From NCBI GenBank assembly GCA_933228675.1, contig OW121741.1, positions 136,809,149-136,873,148 of the forward strand: a stretch of 64,000 nt of DNA. The letters are read 5' to 3'. Made by a program: the position numbers and the translations under genes. Shown piece by piece: positions 46,940-59,424 of this stretch; position 1 is the stretch's first letter; each line of letters opens with the position of its first letter. This DNA is from Stomorhina lunata (lineage: Eukaryota; Arthropoda; Insecta; Diptera; Rhiniidae). The notes below the pieces were generated by a model. That model saw only the letters and a program-made list of their open reading frames with translations. It did not search any database and was not told where the DNA came from.

Positions 46940-47400
46940 TTTATACCCTTCACCACCATAGGTGGAAAGGGTATTATAAGTTTGTGCTGATGTATGTAAC
47001 GCATAGAAATATTTGTCTTAGATCCAGCTTTTAGTATACCAATAGGCTTAGAATCACTTTCTGAGTAGATTTAGCGATGTCCGTCCGTCCGTCTGGCTGT
47101 CTGGCTGGACCTTGTAATCAAACTACAGGTCGCAATTCTAAAGATAATTTGATGAAATTTGGCACAGATCATTTTTAATGAGACCATGGCTATCGAAATT
47201 GGTCAAAATCGGTCCATTATTTCTGGTACCTCCCATAGGTCCCACTTCCCGGAATTGATATATTGGCCACAAATATCAATATTTTTTCATGAAATTTGAA
47301 ACAAATACTGCTTATATAAACTAAAATCACTGTACCAAATTTCATATGAAGGGTATCGTATGGTCGGGCTTGACCGACTATAGCGCTTTCTTACTTGTTT
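46940..47400 (+). mobile_element. INE-1/DINE-1-like element, copy 9 (internally deleted)
   Basis: Plus orientation with both ends. The left hairpin TATACCCTTCACCACC...GGTGGAAAGGGTA is well preserved. The right end is GTCGGGCTTGACCGAC, then GCGCTTTCTTACTTGTTT. About 350 bp of the interior are missing, joined at CAAATTTCATATGAAGGGTA. Confidence 0.8.
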
Positions 47401-48900
47401 TTTTTATAATTTTTGTTTATTTAAATTTGCAAAAAATCCCGATGTGAAAGAGAAAAATGACCACAATTTCTAAAATCATCGCATTCTAAAATATATAGTA
47501 TATTTCAGCGAAAATGTCGAAATCAATGAAATTCGTATGCCCTGATATGCCATTACCTCGAACTTCCTGAAAGCATACTATAATTTTTTTATAGTATATT
47601 AACTCAATTCACTTAACTCAATTCAAATCGACAACTGGCATTATAGTGAAATCCCGCATCAATTTTTTATTGAATGCCATTTTCGACGGAAATATTTATA
47701 ATATAGATCAAGGGTTGAACATTTTTCAAAAACTCACATAGCATACTTTTAGGAGGTATACAGATTTCGGATATATTTTTGTTGTATACTTTAAAGAGTT
47801 TGAAAAAATCAATAACATTTAGTTTTAGACAGTAAAGCCCAAATATGTATACAATTTAATATAGTTATTATTGATATGGAAACCTCAATTCTATACCATA
47901 GTTATATTTTGATTCTCTTCGATTTGGATTTGTATCGAAGGTTCCACTTTAATTTCTGAAATACTTTTCGAGGGTTAGTCCATTTGAACTTAGTAGACTT
48001 TGTTTTGTTAAATAAAAGTTATTAAAAATTTCGTTTAAAAACATGTTACATACTAATAGGAGGTACTTGCAATGGACTCAAATTCAGCTTTAAATTTTTC
48101 ACTCTGTCGAATATAATATTACAAAAGTTTTTATTAAACTTAAATAATAATAAACACATAATTCCTTCTATAAGGCTTTGAAAACTTTATAATTTTTTTT
48201 TTTGAATAAGATGATAAGATTATAATCTGTATGTGAATAATTTTTTTAATCACTTTATTATGAAATTTTAGTAATTTCGATTTGGCTTGCCCGTTTAGCA
48301 AGTGGTAGATAATGGGTTAATTAAATATAAATATATGATATATATGTATATTGGTATTATAATGTGCTTAAGAAACTAAAAACTTTATCTAATAAAGGCG
48401 GATTTTCATTATCTATCCATCCGTCTGTCTGTAGATATGTATGTATTCATTGGAGTGTGTAGCCGTGATGTAAATCATGTATTTATTATATTAATCTTTA
48501 TTTAAATAAATTTTTATTCAATAAATTACTTGTATTACAAAAGCATTTAGACATTTCGAAAGCTAGAACAAATAATGATTTTAGAAAAGATTTGTTAGAT
48601 AATTTTTTATATTTTAAAGAAAAAGCGATCCTGTAGATTATCAAAGGAAGTTTTAAGAATTTGTTGTAAAAGCTAGGAAGTTGGAGTATAAAATAGGAAA
48701 TTAAAGAAAATCTAGGGATAAATCTTTGCACTTTATATGAGAAAAAAAATATATATGTATAAGAAAAGAAAATTTGCATAACATTTTAAGGCATACTTTA
48801 GGGGTTAGAAGTTAATTACTTTGTTAAGGCTTTTTAAGTCCTAGTTTAGTTAAATAATAAAGTTTAAATAATGCTTGCTAAATAAGTCCCGTTTCACACG
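47401..48900. other. AT-rich intergenic DNA
   Basis: No gene is supported. A few words of the type GCATACTTTTAGGAGG (near 47743 and 48049) resemble the internal TATGC/TTAAGG part of the MITE family but do not form a complete copy. The minus-strand frame at 48498-48779 is low complexity. Confidence 0.5.
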
Positions 48901-48904
48901 AATC

Positions 48905-49005
48905 ATCGGCCTAATTACGGCATTCCATATCGATTGAAATCATAGATATTTTCAAAACTTTTTTATAGCATACTTTAAGGATAATCAAAACTATTTAAAA
49001 GATGT
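48905..49005 (-). mobile_element. CGATATCG MITE, half copy
   Basis: Reads CGGCCTAATTACGGCATTCC, then ATATCGATTGAAATC, and later ATAGCATACTTTAAGGATAA. This is the complement of the right half of the copy at 40518. Confidence 0.6.
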
Positions 49006-49762
49006 ACAGTAGAGCGTCTCGACTTATATGGGGAAAAAATAAAGTTCGCCGTACACTATCGAATATAAAGCATTGCTATAAGACAGTTTCGAAAAATTTT
49101 TTTTTATTTTTTTCGTTGCACATTGGGGTCGCCAAAATACATTTTTCGTTATATCTTCGACATTTACAGTCGGATCTTGAAGTATGATATATCGATATTT
49201 TTGTCTAGAGGAGGCCAATATTTTTCTTTAATAGTCATTATTCCTGGGTATCCGGTTCTAGTATTTATCTATCAGACCCCTGATCTTTTTGTTAAGGATT
49301 TATAAGTCTCATTTAGTTTATAAAGTCTAATTAATGCCGGGCAAAGAAGCCACCTCTATTAACTGTCTAGCTAAAGAATTTCAATAGCTCTTAAAAGAAC
49401 TTTGCCCTTAATCATTCATAAATCGATAAAATTAATCGATTTGTATTTAATTATATTTTGAAATATTTTAAGCAAAAAAACACACATGTCTTCATGTTTA
49501 TTATCCAGGTCATTATTTTTTTTTGCGTATTGTATTGATTTTAACTTTTTCCATATCTTTTTGGACATTTTCACCTCACTTTGTTTTTGATATCTTATCA
49601 TTTTTTTTATTACTGCAAGTGTAATTCAACTTTTTTTTATTTGCCCAACAAAATTATCAAAAATTACAAAAACAAGCTCATTTAAGCATTTTTAGTTTCA
49701 TTTAAATTCTTTCAATTAGTAGAAATTCACCTTAGTCTTAATTATTGCTGCACTTAATAAAC
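49006..49762. other. Upstream region of astacin B
   Basis: No gene. The last 40 bp hold an initiator-like CTTAGTCTTAATT (near 49732) shared with astacin A. A clear TATA box is not seen; TTTAAATT near 49704 is the best candidate. GATA-type words occur at 49421, 49592 and 49597. Confidence 0.4.
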
Positions 49763-52700
49763 ATGTTCAAAATAAATTTTTGTTCAACAATTTGCTTAAT
49801 TGCAATATTAACTTCCGGTTTGAAAGTCAGTGCCGGGCCTTTACCTAAGAACGAAGTTGATCCAGAATTAACGGCCGGCTATTATGGGGGTGATATGCTT
49901 TTAACGGAAGATCAACTGCAAAGTTTAGTGGGAGGTTCTTCGAAAATTCAGGGGCGTAATGGTTTAGTCTCGGAAACGAAAAGATGGCCCAACAAAATAG
50001 TTTATTATAAAATTGTTGGTGATTTTGGTGAGTTGTGGAAGAAAGTGGATAAGGAAAGTCATTAAATGATTATCGTTTAAGTGGATTTTAAATCTCTGAT
50101 CTCAAGCAATAACAGCCTAAGTTGAAAATAAAGTTTTTGATAAACATTACTTTCAGTGTAAACTATAGAAGATTAACTAGAAATTTTTTATTTGAATTTC
50201 TTATATCGACAAATTTTAATAGAATTTTCAAATAGAAAAAAAATTTGATCAACATTTTTTATACATAAAATGTTCATATATTTTTAGACGATTTTTCGTT
50301 TAAAGAAAAATTTTAATAAGTTTTTTTATATATAAAATTCTCATACAGAAAATTTTTTATAAAATTTTTTTATAAATTTTTCATAAAATTTTTAATAAAA
50401 TTTTTAATAAAGAATTTTTCATATACAAAATTTTTTAATACATTTTTCAACAGAAAAATTTTGATAAAATTTTTTATATAAAAAAATGTTGATAAAATTT
50501 TTCATATAAAAAATTTTTATAAAATATTTCATATAAAAAATTTTGATAAAATTTTTCATATAAAAAAATTCTGGTAAAATTTTTCTTATAAAAAAAAATT
50601 TTCATACAAAAAAATTTTGATAAAATTTTTCATATAGACAAATTTTGGTAAAATTTTTTATATAGAAAAATTTTGGTAAACTTTTTTATATAAAAAAATT
50701 TTGGTAAAAATTTTCATATAGAAACATTTTAATAAAATTTTGGTAAAGTTTTTCATATAGAAAAATGTTTATAACATTTTTCATATAAAAAAATGTTTAT
50801 AATATTTTTCATACTAAAAAATGTTGATAATATTTTTCATACTAAAAAATGTTGATAAAATTTTTCATATAGAAAAATTTTGATTAAATTTTTCATATAG
50901 AAAAATTTAAAAAAAAATTTTCATATAGAAAAATGTTGATAAAATTTTTCAAATAGAAAAAGTTTTCATATAGAAAACTTTGATAAAATTTTTCATACAG
51001 AAAAATTTTGATAAAATTTTTCATATAAAAAATTTTGATAAAAGTTTTCATATAAAAAAATTTTGATAAAATTTTTCATATAAAAAAAATTTTCATAAAA
51101 TTTTTCAAATAAAAAAATTTTGATAAAATTTTTCATATAAAGAAATTTTGATAAAATTTTTCATATAGAAAAATTTTGATAAAATGTTTCATATAGAATA
51201 ATTTTGATAAAACTTTTCATATAGAATAATTTTGATAAAACTTTTCATATAGAAAAATTTAGATAAAAATTTTTCATATAAAAAATTTTTAATAAAATTT
51301 TTCATACGGAAAAATTTTGATAAGATTTTGCATATAGAAAAACTTTTTTAAAATTTTTCATATACAAACAATTTTTCATAAAGAAAAATTTTGATAAAAT
51401 TTTTCATATAAAAAAATGTTGATAAAATTTTTCATACGGAAAAATTTTTATAAAATTTTTGTTATAGAAAAATTTGTATAAAATTTTACATATACAAACA
51501 TTTTTTCATATAGTAAAATTTTGATAAAAGTTTTCAAATAAAATAATTTTGATAAAATTTTTCATATAAAAAAATTTTGATAAAATTTTTCATATAGAAT
51601 AATTTTGATAAAACTTTTCATATAAAAAATTATTAATAAAATCTTTCATACAGAAAAATTTTGATAAAATTTTTCATATATTTTTCATACAGAAAAATTT
51701 TGATAAAATTTTTCATATAGAAAAATTTTGATAAAGTTTTTCATTTAGAAAAATTTTGATAAAATTTTTCATATAGAAAAATTTTAATACAATTTTTCAT
51801 ATTGAGAAATTTTGATAAAGTTTTTCATATAGAAAAATTTTGATAAAATTTTTCATATAGAACAATTTTGATAAAATTTTTCATATAGAAAAATTTTGAT
51901 AAAATTTTTCATATAGAAAAATTTTGATAAAATTTTTCATATAGAAAAATTTTGATAAAATTTTTCATATAGAAAAATTTTGAAAACATTTTTCAATAGA
52001 AAAATTTTGATAAAATTTTTCAAATAGAATAATTTTGATAAAACTTTTCATATAGAAAAATTTTGATAAAATTTTTCTATAGAAAAATTTTGATAAAATT
52101 TTTCATATAGAAAAATTTTGAAAACATTTTTCAATAGAAAAATTTTGATAAAATTTTTCAAATAGAATAATTTCGATAAAACTTTTCATATAGAAAAATT
52201 TTGATAAAATTTTTCATATAGAAAAATTTTGATAAAATTTTTCATATAGAAAAATTTTGAAAACATTTTTCAATAGAAAAATTTTGATAAAATTTTTCAA
52301 ATAGAATAATTTTGATAAAACTTTTCATATAGAAAAATTTTGATAAAATTTTTCATATAGAAAAATTTTGATAAAATTTTTCATATAGAAAAACTTTGAA
52401 AACATTTTTCAATAGAAAAATTTTGATAAAATTTTTCAAATAGAATAATTTTGATAAAACTTTTCATATAGAATAATTTTGATAAAACTTTTCATATAGA
52501 AAAATTTTGATAAAATTTTTCGTATAGAAAAATTTTGATAAAATTTTTTATATAAAAAAATTTTGGTAAAATTTTTTATATAGAAAAGTTTTGATAAAAT
52601 TTTTCATGTAGAAAAATTTTGCTAAAATTTTTCATATAGAAAAATATTGATAACATTTTGCATATAGAAAATTTTTGATAAAACTTTTCATATAGAAACA

Positions 52701-53790
52701 TTTTGATGGAATTTTTCGTGTAGAAAAATTTGTATAAAATTTTTAAAATATAGACAAAATTTTATCAAATTTTTTTTATAGAAAAATCTTTATATAATTA
52801 ATATAATGTTATGATGAAACTTTTCTAATGGAAAAATGTAAAAATTTTGATAAACTCTTTTATAAAGTTTTTATAAATTTTTTGATATATACAATTTTTG
52901 ACCAAATTTTTTTATAGAAAACATTTTTTTTTTCGATTTTTTTATAACGAAAAATGTTGCAGGAATTTTTTATATAAAAAAAAGTATAATATTTGTTTAA
53001 GAAAATCTACAAAAATACCTTAAATTGCGAATTATCAGAGGTTTCGGAAAAAGTCGTGTTGCATAGTTTTAGGTTCTTTTCCGGTTTAAAAGTATGCAAC
53101 ACGATTTTGGAGAATATTGAGGTGTATACATTTAGGATTCAATCAATTCAACCAATCATCTAATTAAACTTCATCATTGAGAACTCATCGAATTTATTAC
53201 TTATTCTATTATTTCAAAATTGATTTCTTTACTTTCAACATTTAGATGCGGCCCATCGTGAGGCCATATTGGAAGCAATTGAAACAATAGAAGCTCGAAC
53301 TTGTGTACGATTTAAGGAAGCCGATGTTAATCAGCCTCACTATGTTCAAATAACATCTGAAAGCGGGGGATGCTTTACAGCTGTTGGCTATCTAGCTAAA
53401 GTCCAACAAATGAATCTACAAGTCTTTCCTCTTAACGAAGGCTGCTTCCGCACGGGCTCTATTCTGCATGAGTTCATGCATGCTCTGGGTTTCTATCACG
53501 AACAAAGTGATTCTCAAAGAGATGACTTTATAGAAGTCTTATACGAAAACATTCAAAAGGGTAAAGAGTTTAATTTTGAGAAATACAAAAGCACTTTTGT
53601 TACCGATTTCGATGTGGGTTATGACTATGGAAGTGTCATGCATTATGGTCCCGTGGCCTTTTCATCAAATGGTAAAGCAACCATAAGAACTATTAATCCA
53701 GAAAAGGTAGAGATTGGACAGAGGGTGGGTTTAAGTAAAAAAGATATTGATAAGATAAATGTTATGTATAAATGTCCAATAAAAATTTAA
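49763..53790 (+). CDS. Secreted astacin-type metalloprotease B, 269 aa, two exons
   Basis: Zinc endopeptidase of family M12A. Exon 1 is 49763-50027 and exon 2 is 53246-53790. The intron (3218 bp, donor GGTGAGT, acceptor TTTAG) is phase 1 and sits at the same codon as in astacin A (D89). The first ATG in frame starts the signal peptide (residues 1-~24, ICLIAILTSGLKVSA). The propeptide has YYGGD (40-44), the aspartate switch. R65|N66-G is a likely activation site. Zinc motif HEFMHALGFYH: H163, H167, H173, with catalytic E164. The Met-turn SVMHY is intact (M220, Y222). Cysteines are at 108, 131, 155 and 265. All key residues are present, so activity is expected. It has ten or more extra propeptide residues compared with A (LTEDQLQSLVGG). 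No clear AATAAA is seen soon after the stop. Digestive function is inference. Confidence 0.93.
50200..52960 (+). repeat. 28-bp minisatellite array inside the astacin B intron (array 2)
   Basis: About 98 copies of a 28-bp unit reading TCATATAGAAAAATTTTGAT plus AAAATTTT. It occupies most of the 3.2-kb intron. The most regular block is 51680-52600, where a variant trio with GAAAACATTTTTCAATAG recurs four times (near 51981, 52111, 52259 and 52397), suggesting a longer higher-order unit. The unit is the same family as the arrays at 35560 (complement) and 61985. Confidence 0.95.
53056..53106. other. Imperfect hairpin near the 3' end of the astacin B intron
   Basis: CGTGTTGCATAGTTTTAG pairs with TTAAAAGTATGCAACACG (about 17 bp, two mismatches) around a ~14-nt loop, 140 bp upstream of the splice acceptor. 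Possibly a very small inverted-repeat element. Confidence 0.55.
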
Positions 53791-54355
53791 TATATAAGTG
53801 AAAGTATAGGGTATTTTTAATATCTTTTAAACTATTTTTAACTCAAATTAACTTTTGTGAAATATTTGATAATGAATAATTCAAACAAATGATGACACAT
53901 TTTGTTAGATTTTATTGATACTAGCGGCGGCTTTAATTATCTTTGTAATTAATTCTCAAGTATTTAAGTTAAGAAATACTAGTAATTGTGATATTTTTCT
54001 AAAGTGTTCTGGATTTTTTTTCGGAAATTGTTTTACTACCGTCATTAATGTTTCTGATTATCTATATTTAGCTAATATTTAAGCCTTTATAAACTCTTTA
54101 TTCTATAGTCATTTATGTTGATTGTTGTCTTTTAACTTATCTCTAGTTTTTAACAATTACTAATAACTAATAAAAAAAAATGTGGTTTATTGTTATGAAA
54201 TATTTATGGACTTTCTAAAAAAACAAACCTTGAACTACACAACTTGTCACACGTTATCATAATTTTTGCTTAACATTTGGAAATCACACGCTCGTAACAC
54301 AAGAAAAACATGTTCGATTTTTTCATATGGAAAGTTTTGGCTAATTTTCCTTACA
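53791..54355. other. 3' flank of astacin B
   Basis: AT-rich; no gene recognised. An AATAAT-like word near 53875 is the nearest weak poly(A) signal candidate. Confidence 0.45.
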
Positions 54356-55965
54356 CGGTGAGAAAAAGGTTTTCTATAAAAAAGTTGACGATGCGAAGAA
54401 TTTTCTACAGAAAAATTGACGATAGGAAGACATTTCTATAGAAAAATTGAAGATAGAAAGACATTTCTATAGAAAAGTTTACGATGGGAAGAGTTTTTTA
54501 TAGAAAAGTTGACGATGGGAAGAGTTTTCTATAGAAAAGTTGACGATGGGAAGAGTTTTCTATAGAAAAGTTGACGATGGGAAGAGTTTTCTATAGAAAA
54601 ATTGACGATGGGAAGAGTTTTCTATAGAAAAGTTGGCGATGGGAGGAGTTTTCTATAGAAAAGTTGATGATAGAAAGAGTTTTCTGTAGAAAAGTTGACG
54701 ACGGGAAGAGTTTTCTATAAAAAAGTTAACGATAGGAAGACATGGGAAAAGTTTTCTATAGAAAAGTTGACGATGGGAGGGAGGTGTTTTCTTTAGAAAA
54801 GTTGACGATGGGAAGGATTTTCTATAGAGAAGTTGCCGATAAAAAAAGTTGTCTTCCTATCGTCAAATTTTCTATAGAAATGTCTTCCTGTCGTCAACTT
54901 TTCTATAGAAATGTCTTCCTGTCGTCAACTTTTCTATAGAAATGTCTTCCTATCGTCAACTTTTCTATAGAAATGTCTTCCCATCGTCAACTTTTCTATA
55001 GAAATGTCTTCCTATCGTCAACTTTTCTATAGAAATGTCTTCCTATCGTCAACTTTTCTATAGAAATGTCTTCCTATCGTCAACTTTTCTATAGAAATGT
55101 TTTCCTATCGTCAACTTTTCTATAGAAATGCTTTCCTATCGTCAACTTTTCTATATAAATGTCTTCCTATCGTCAACTTTTCTATAGAAATGTCTTCCTA
55201 TCGTCAACTTTTCTATAAAAATGTCTTCCGATCGTCAACTTTTCTATAGAAATGTCTTCCTATCGTCAACTTTTCTATAAAAATGTCTTCCGATCGTCAA
55301 CTTTTCTATAGAAATATCTTTCTATCGTCAACTTTTCTATAGAAATGTCCTCCTATCGTCAACATTTCTGTAGAAATGTCTTCCTATCGTCAACTTTTCT
55401 GTAGAAATGTCTTCCTATCGTCAATTTTTCTATAGAAATGTCTTCTTTTCTATAGAAATGTCTTCCTATCGTCAACTTTTCTATATAAATGTCTTTCTAT
55501 CGTAAATTTTTCTATAGAAATGTCTTCCTATCGCCAACCTTTCTGTAGAAATGTCTTCCTATCGCCAACCTTTCTATAGAAATGTCTTCCTATCGTCAAC
55601 TTTTCTATAGAAATGTCTTCCTATCGTCAACTTTTCTATAGAAATGTCTTCCTATCGTCAACTTTTCTATAGAAATGGTCTTCCTATCGTTAACTTTTCT
55701 ATTGAAATGTCATCCTATCGTCAACTTTTCTATAGAAAAGTCATCCTATCGTCAACTTTTCTATAGAAAAGTCATCCTATCGTCAACTTTTCTATAAAAA
55801 TGTCTTCCTATCGTCAACTTTTCTAATGAAATGTCTTCCTATCGTCAACGTTTCTATAGAAATGTCTTCCTATAGTCAACTTTTCTATAAAAATGTCTGT
55901 CTGTCCTCAACTTTTCTTTAGAAATGTCTTCCTATCGTCGACTTTTTTTTTAGAAATTTTTTTCT
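54356..55965. repeat. 31-bp minisatellite arrays in head-to-head orientation (array 2)
   Basis: 54356-54850 holds about 16 units in one orientation (GTTGACGATGGGAAGAGTTT plus TCTATAGAAAA). From 54851 to 55965 there are about 36 units in the opposite orientation (CTTCCTATCGTCAACTTTTC plus TATAGAAATGT). The turning point is near 54845. The left arm is mostly the GATGGGAAGAG variant, the right arm the GATAGGAAGAC variant (as its complement). Confidence 0.95.
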
Positions 55966-56784
55966 TTTATGCAGAAAATTCTTAATATCGTAAGAAATAA
56001 TTTTCTATGAAATTTTTCAAATTAAAAATTTTTTGCTAAAATCTTTTATGTGTGAATTTTTGAAGAACTTTGATTTTTTGTTAAAACATATGCAAGACAC
56101 ATACATAAGTATTAATTAGAATTTAATTTTGTTGTTTATAATCTTTTATTTGAATAGTTAATGTATTGTTGAAAATGTTCAAATTCATTTGATAAGAATT
56201 ATATTTTTATCTGATTTTTTTTTCTCAACAATTAAATTCCCCTTGGTTTTAATTCAAAAGCCTAAAACTATACTTCACAAGAATTCATGCATATATTATA
56301 ACTTTCCAAAAGAGTTAAATTTATGTTTAGTTACTTGTGTCTTCTTGTTGTAATATATGTTTTAATTTTTGTGTCATCATAATTTATCGTTATAATTCTT
56401 AGGCTTCAACTCTCTCACCACTCTCTGCTCTCTCTATCATAATCTGTAATAAAATCCAATTTAAAATTGGATACATTTTCCGTATGTCGACTAGTACTTT
56501 TCTCTTAACATTTCGATACACACAAATTCAAATAGTATAAGCATTTACATCTCAATATTTCAAATAGAAAATGTAAACATATTTATAGATAGTAGGGTGG
56601 TATATATTTTGAAAAACAAAACAAAAAATTATCTAGTTCCCACCGACATTCCAATTGCAACAACGGAAAATGCATTTGTTAGTCTAAATTAAAACAGTCT
56701 AAATTAAAATTTTGAAAATTTTATTTTTTTTCAGGTGGGCCAAGGATTGAACATAGGACCTCTGGTATACTAGAGGTCGACGAT
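55966..56784. other. AT-rich DNA between minisatellite arrays
   Basis: No gene recognised. The flanks contain decayed repeat units. Confidence 0.5.
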
Positions 56785-57845
56785 CCACGATGGGAAGTGT
56801 TTTCTATAGAAAAGTTGACGATGGAAAAATTTTTATATAGAAAAGTTGACGAAGGAAAGAAAAAATGACGATAGGAAGGCATTTCTATAACAAAAGATGA
56901 CAACAGGAAGACATTTCTATAGAAAAGTTGACGATAGGAAGACATTTCTATAGAAAAGTTTACGATAGGAAAACATTTATATAGAAAAGTTGAAGATAAG
57001 AAAATATTTCTGTAGAAAATTTGATGATAGGAAGACACTTCTATAGAAAAGTTGACGATAGGAAGATATTTCTATAGAAAAGTTGACGATAGGAAGATAT
57101 TTCTATAGAAAAATTGACGATAGGAAGACATTTCCATAGAAATTATGGCGATATTAAGACATTTGTATAGAAAAATGATGATAGGAAGACATTTCTATAG
57201 AAAAGTTGACGATAGGAAGATATTTCTTTAAAAAAGTTTACCGTAGGAAGACATTTCTGTTGAAAAGTTGACGATAGGAAAATATCTCTGTAGAAAAGTT
57301 GACGATAGGAAGACATATCTTTAGAAATGTTGACAATAGGAAGACATTTCTGTAGAAAAGTTGGCGATAGGAAGAAATTTCTATAGAAAAGTTGACGATA
57401 GGAAGACATTTCCATAGAAAAGTTGACGATAGGAAGACATTTCTATAGAAAAGTTGTCGATAGGAAGACATTTCTATAGAAAAGTTGACGATGGGAAGAC
57501 ATTTCTATACAAAAGTTGACGATAGGAAGACATTTCTATAAAAAAGTTGACGATTGGAAGAGTTTTCTACAGAAAAGTTGACGATGGGAAGAGTTTTCTT
57601 TAGAAAAGTTGGCGATGGGAAGAGTTTTCTATAGAAAAGTTGACGATGGGAAGGATTTTCTATAGAAAAGTTGACTATGGGAAGGATTTTCTATAGAAAA
57701 GTTGACGATGGGAAGAGTTTTCTATAGAAAAGTTGACGATGGAAAGAGTTTTCTTTAGAAAGGTTGATGATGGGAAGAGTTTTTATAGGAAAGTTGACGA
57801 TGTGAAGAGTTTTCTACAGAAAGTTAACGATGGGAACTTTTCCGA
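56785..57845 (-). repeat. 31-bp minisatellite array 3
   Basis: About 34 units in the GACGATAGGAAGACATTTC plus TATAGAAAAGTT orientation. From about 57545 to the right edge the units switch to the GATGGGAAGAGTTTTC variant. Long minus-strand frames (56721-57038, 57143-57415 and 57238-57471) are repeat by-products. Confidence 0.95.
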
Positions 57846-59356
57846 TTCAGAAATTTATTTTATGCATACTTTTTTTCTAGAAATTTCATATCAAATTTGA
57901 TGCTAGTTTGCCATTTTTTATTGAAAAGTTGACAATATGAAGAGGTAACGATTGGAAGAGTTCGCTTTTGTAAAGTTGTTAAGAAGCATTTTTCTTAAGA
58001 AAACCTGGCGATAGAAAGAGTTTTCTATAAAAAAAATGGCCCACCCTAATTAACATATAAAGTATATGGTACTACTTTAGTCATACACATTTTTCTCATT
58101 GTTGGCCTAAAAGTAGGCATTACCCATTGTTGGTCGAGCAAAGAAATAGCAGCAAATCCTAAGTATCAGGGAGCCCTACAGCAAATACTACTACTCTAAA
58201 CAATGAGTATTTATTTCCTCTTCAAATTTTGTCTGTAAACCAACCAAGTTCAAGAAAAAATATGAATGAAAATTTCAGTCGGTCGTATGAGAAACATAAG
58301 GCCATAAATCTGATTTTTCCATTACCCAAACGAAAATTCAGAATGTACATTTTTCTTTTTAAGGCTACCATTGCTGGCTGCTGCCTCCTATTTCAATATT
58401 TTTAGTTTTTTTGTTTTATAAGCAAATTAAAATTGTGATTCATAGAGCTGTTTGTCGAGATGTTTGCTATTGATGGTGGAATGTGTGACTCAAAGACTTG
58501 GAAATGGTTAAAACTGACTAACGACCAAAAAAGGGAGCAGCATAAAAATCTAGACATTGACATTATTGTTGCTGTTCAAGCCTTGAATGGGTTTGCTTTT
58601 TCTTCTTTTTTTTTCTAGGATTTTTGTATGGTCGTGGTTATTGTTGTTGAATGTATTAGAAATAGTAACGGATATTTGTATAAAGGCGGAAATTTGAATT
58701 TTTCTTAGTATCTTCAGTTTTCAAACTACGAAAAAGTTTTTTGAATTTGAATGTGTGTGTAAGGAAAATGTTTTTGAGTTTAGTAATGTTAAGGCCTTAA
58801 GTCCTTGTTTGCTGCTACGTTATATTATTGCTACTCCTGTTAATGTTGCTGGTGTCATTTCGGTTTTTTCTGTCTTTTTTGCTTTTTAGACAGTTAACAG
58901 CCTAAGTAAAGCTGTAGGCAATCATAATTTAAAAATTATTATTATTCTTTATTCATTTCATTTTTTTTGCTAACCAAAGCAATATTTTATTGCATTATTT
59001 CTTTTGTAAGTATTGAAGACAATTTCATTTATTCATAAAACCCTAGTCTTTCTCCTTCCTCTTTTTATCCAGACATTTATTTAACCATCCATCCATTCAT
59101 TCAGACGTTCATTTATACGTTTATTCATTTATTCAGTCTGTTTTTAACGCTACACATGCCGAGATTGGATATGACATGTGTTCCCCTAAGTAATGTTGAA
59201 AATATTTTTTTCGTGTTTTCATTTCGAGGATGTTTGGGTGTATTTCTTTGGTTACGAGTGCCTCCAGTGTATTGTCTTTTTTTTTCAGGGAACATTGTAT
59301 TTTTGGCTGGTTACGAACTGGCATTTTCTGACACTTCCACTTTTCTGTGACACAGT
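57846..59356. other. AT-rich intergenic DNA
   Basis: No gene is supported. A 53-codon frame beginning at 58458 (MFAIDGGMCDSKTWKW...) has somewhat less biased composition but no domain or splice context. Confidence 0.45.
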
Positions 59357-59420
59357 AATTTAGATGGTATTTTATATATGTATGATCTTTTATATACGAG
59401 TATAAAATACTATCTAAATT
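59357..59420. other. Hairpin at the edge of the 31-bp array
   Basis: AATTTAGATGGTATTTTATA pairs with TATAAAATACTATCTAAATT (20 bp, one mismatch) around a 24-nt loop. The 31-bp array starts a few bases later. Confidence 0.7.
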
Positions 59421-59424
59421 ATAG

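Noticed and set aside
58458..58619. Short frame beginning MFAIDGGMCDSKTW
   Set aside because: Composition is less biased than its surroundings, but at 53 codons with no domain, homology or splice signals it is not distinguishable from chance.
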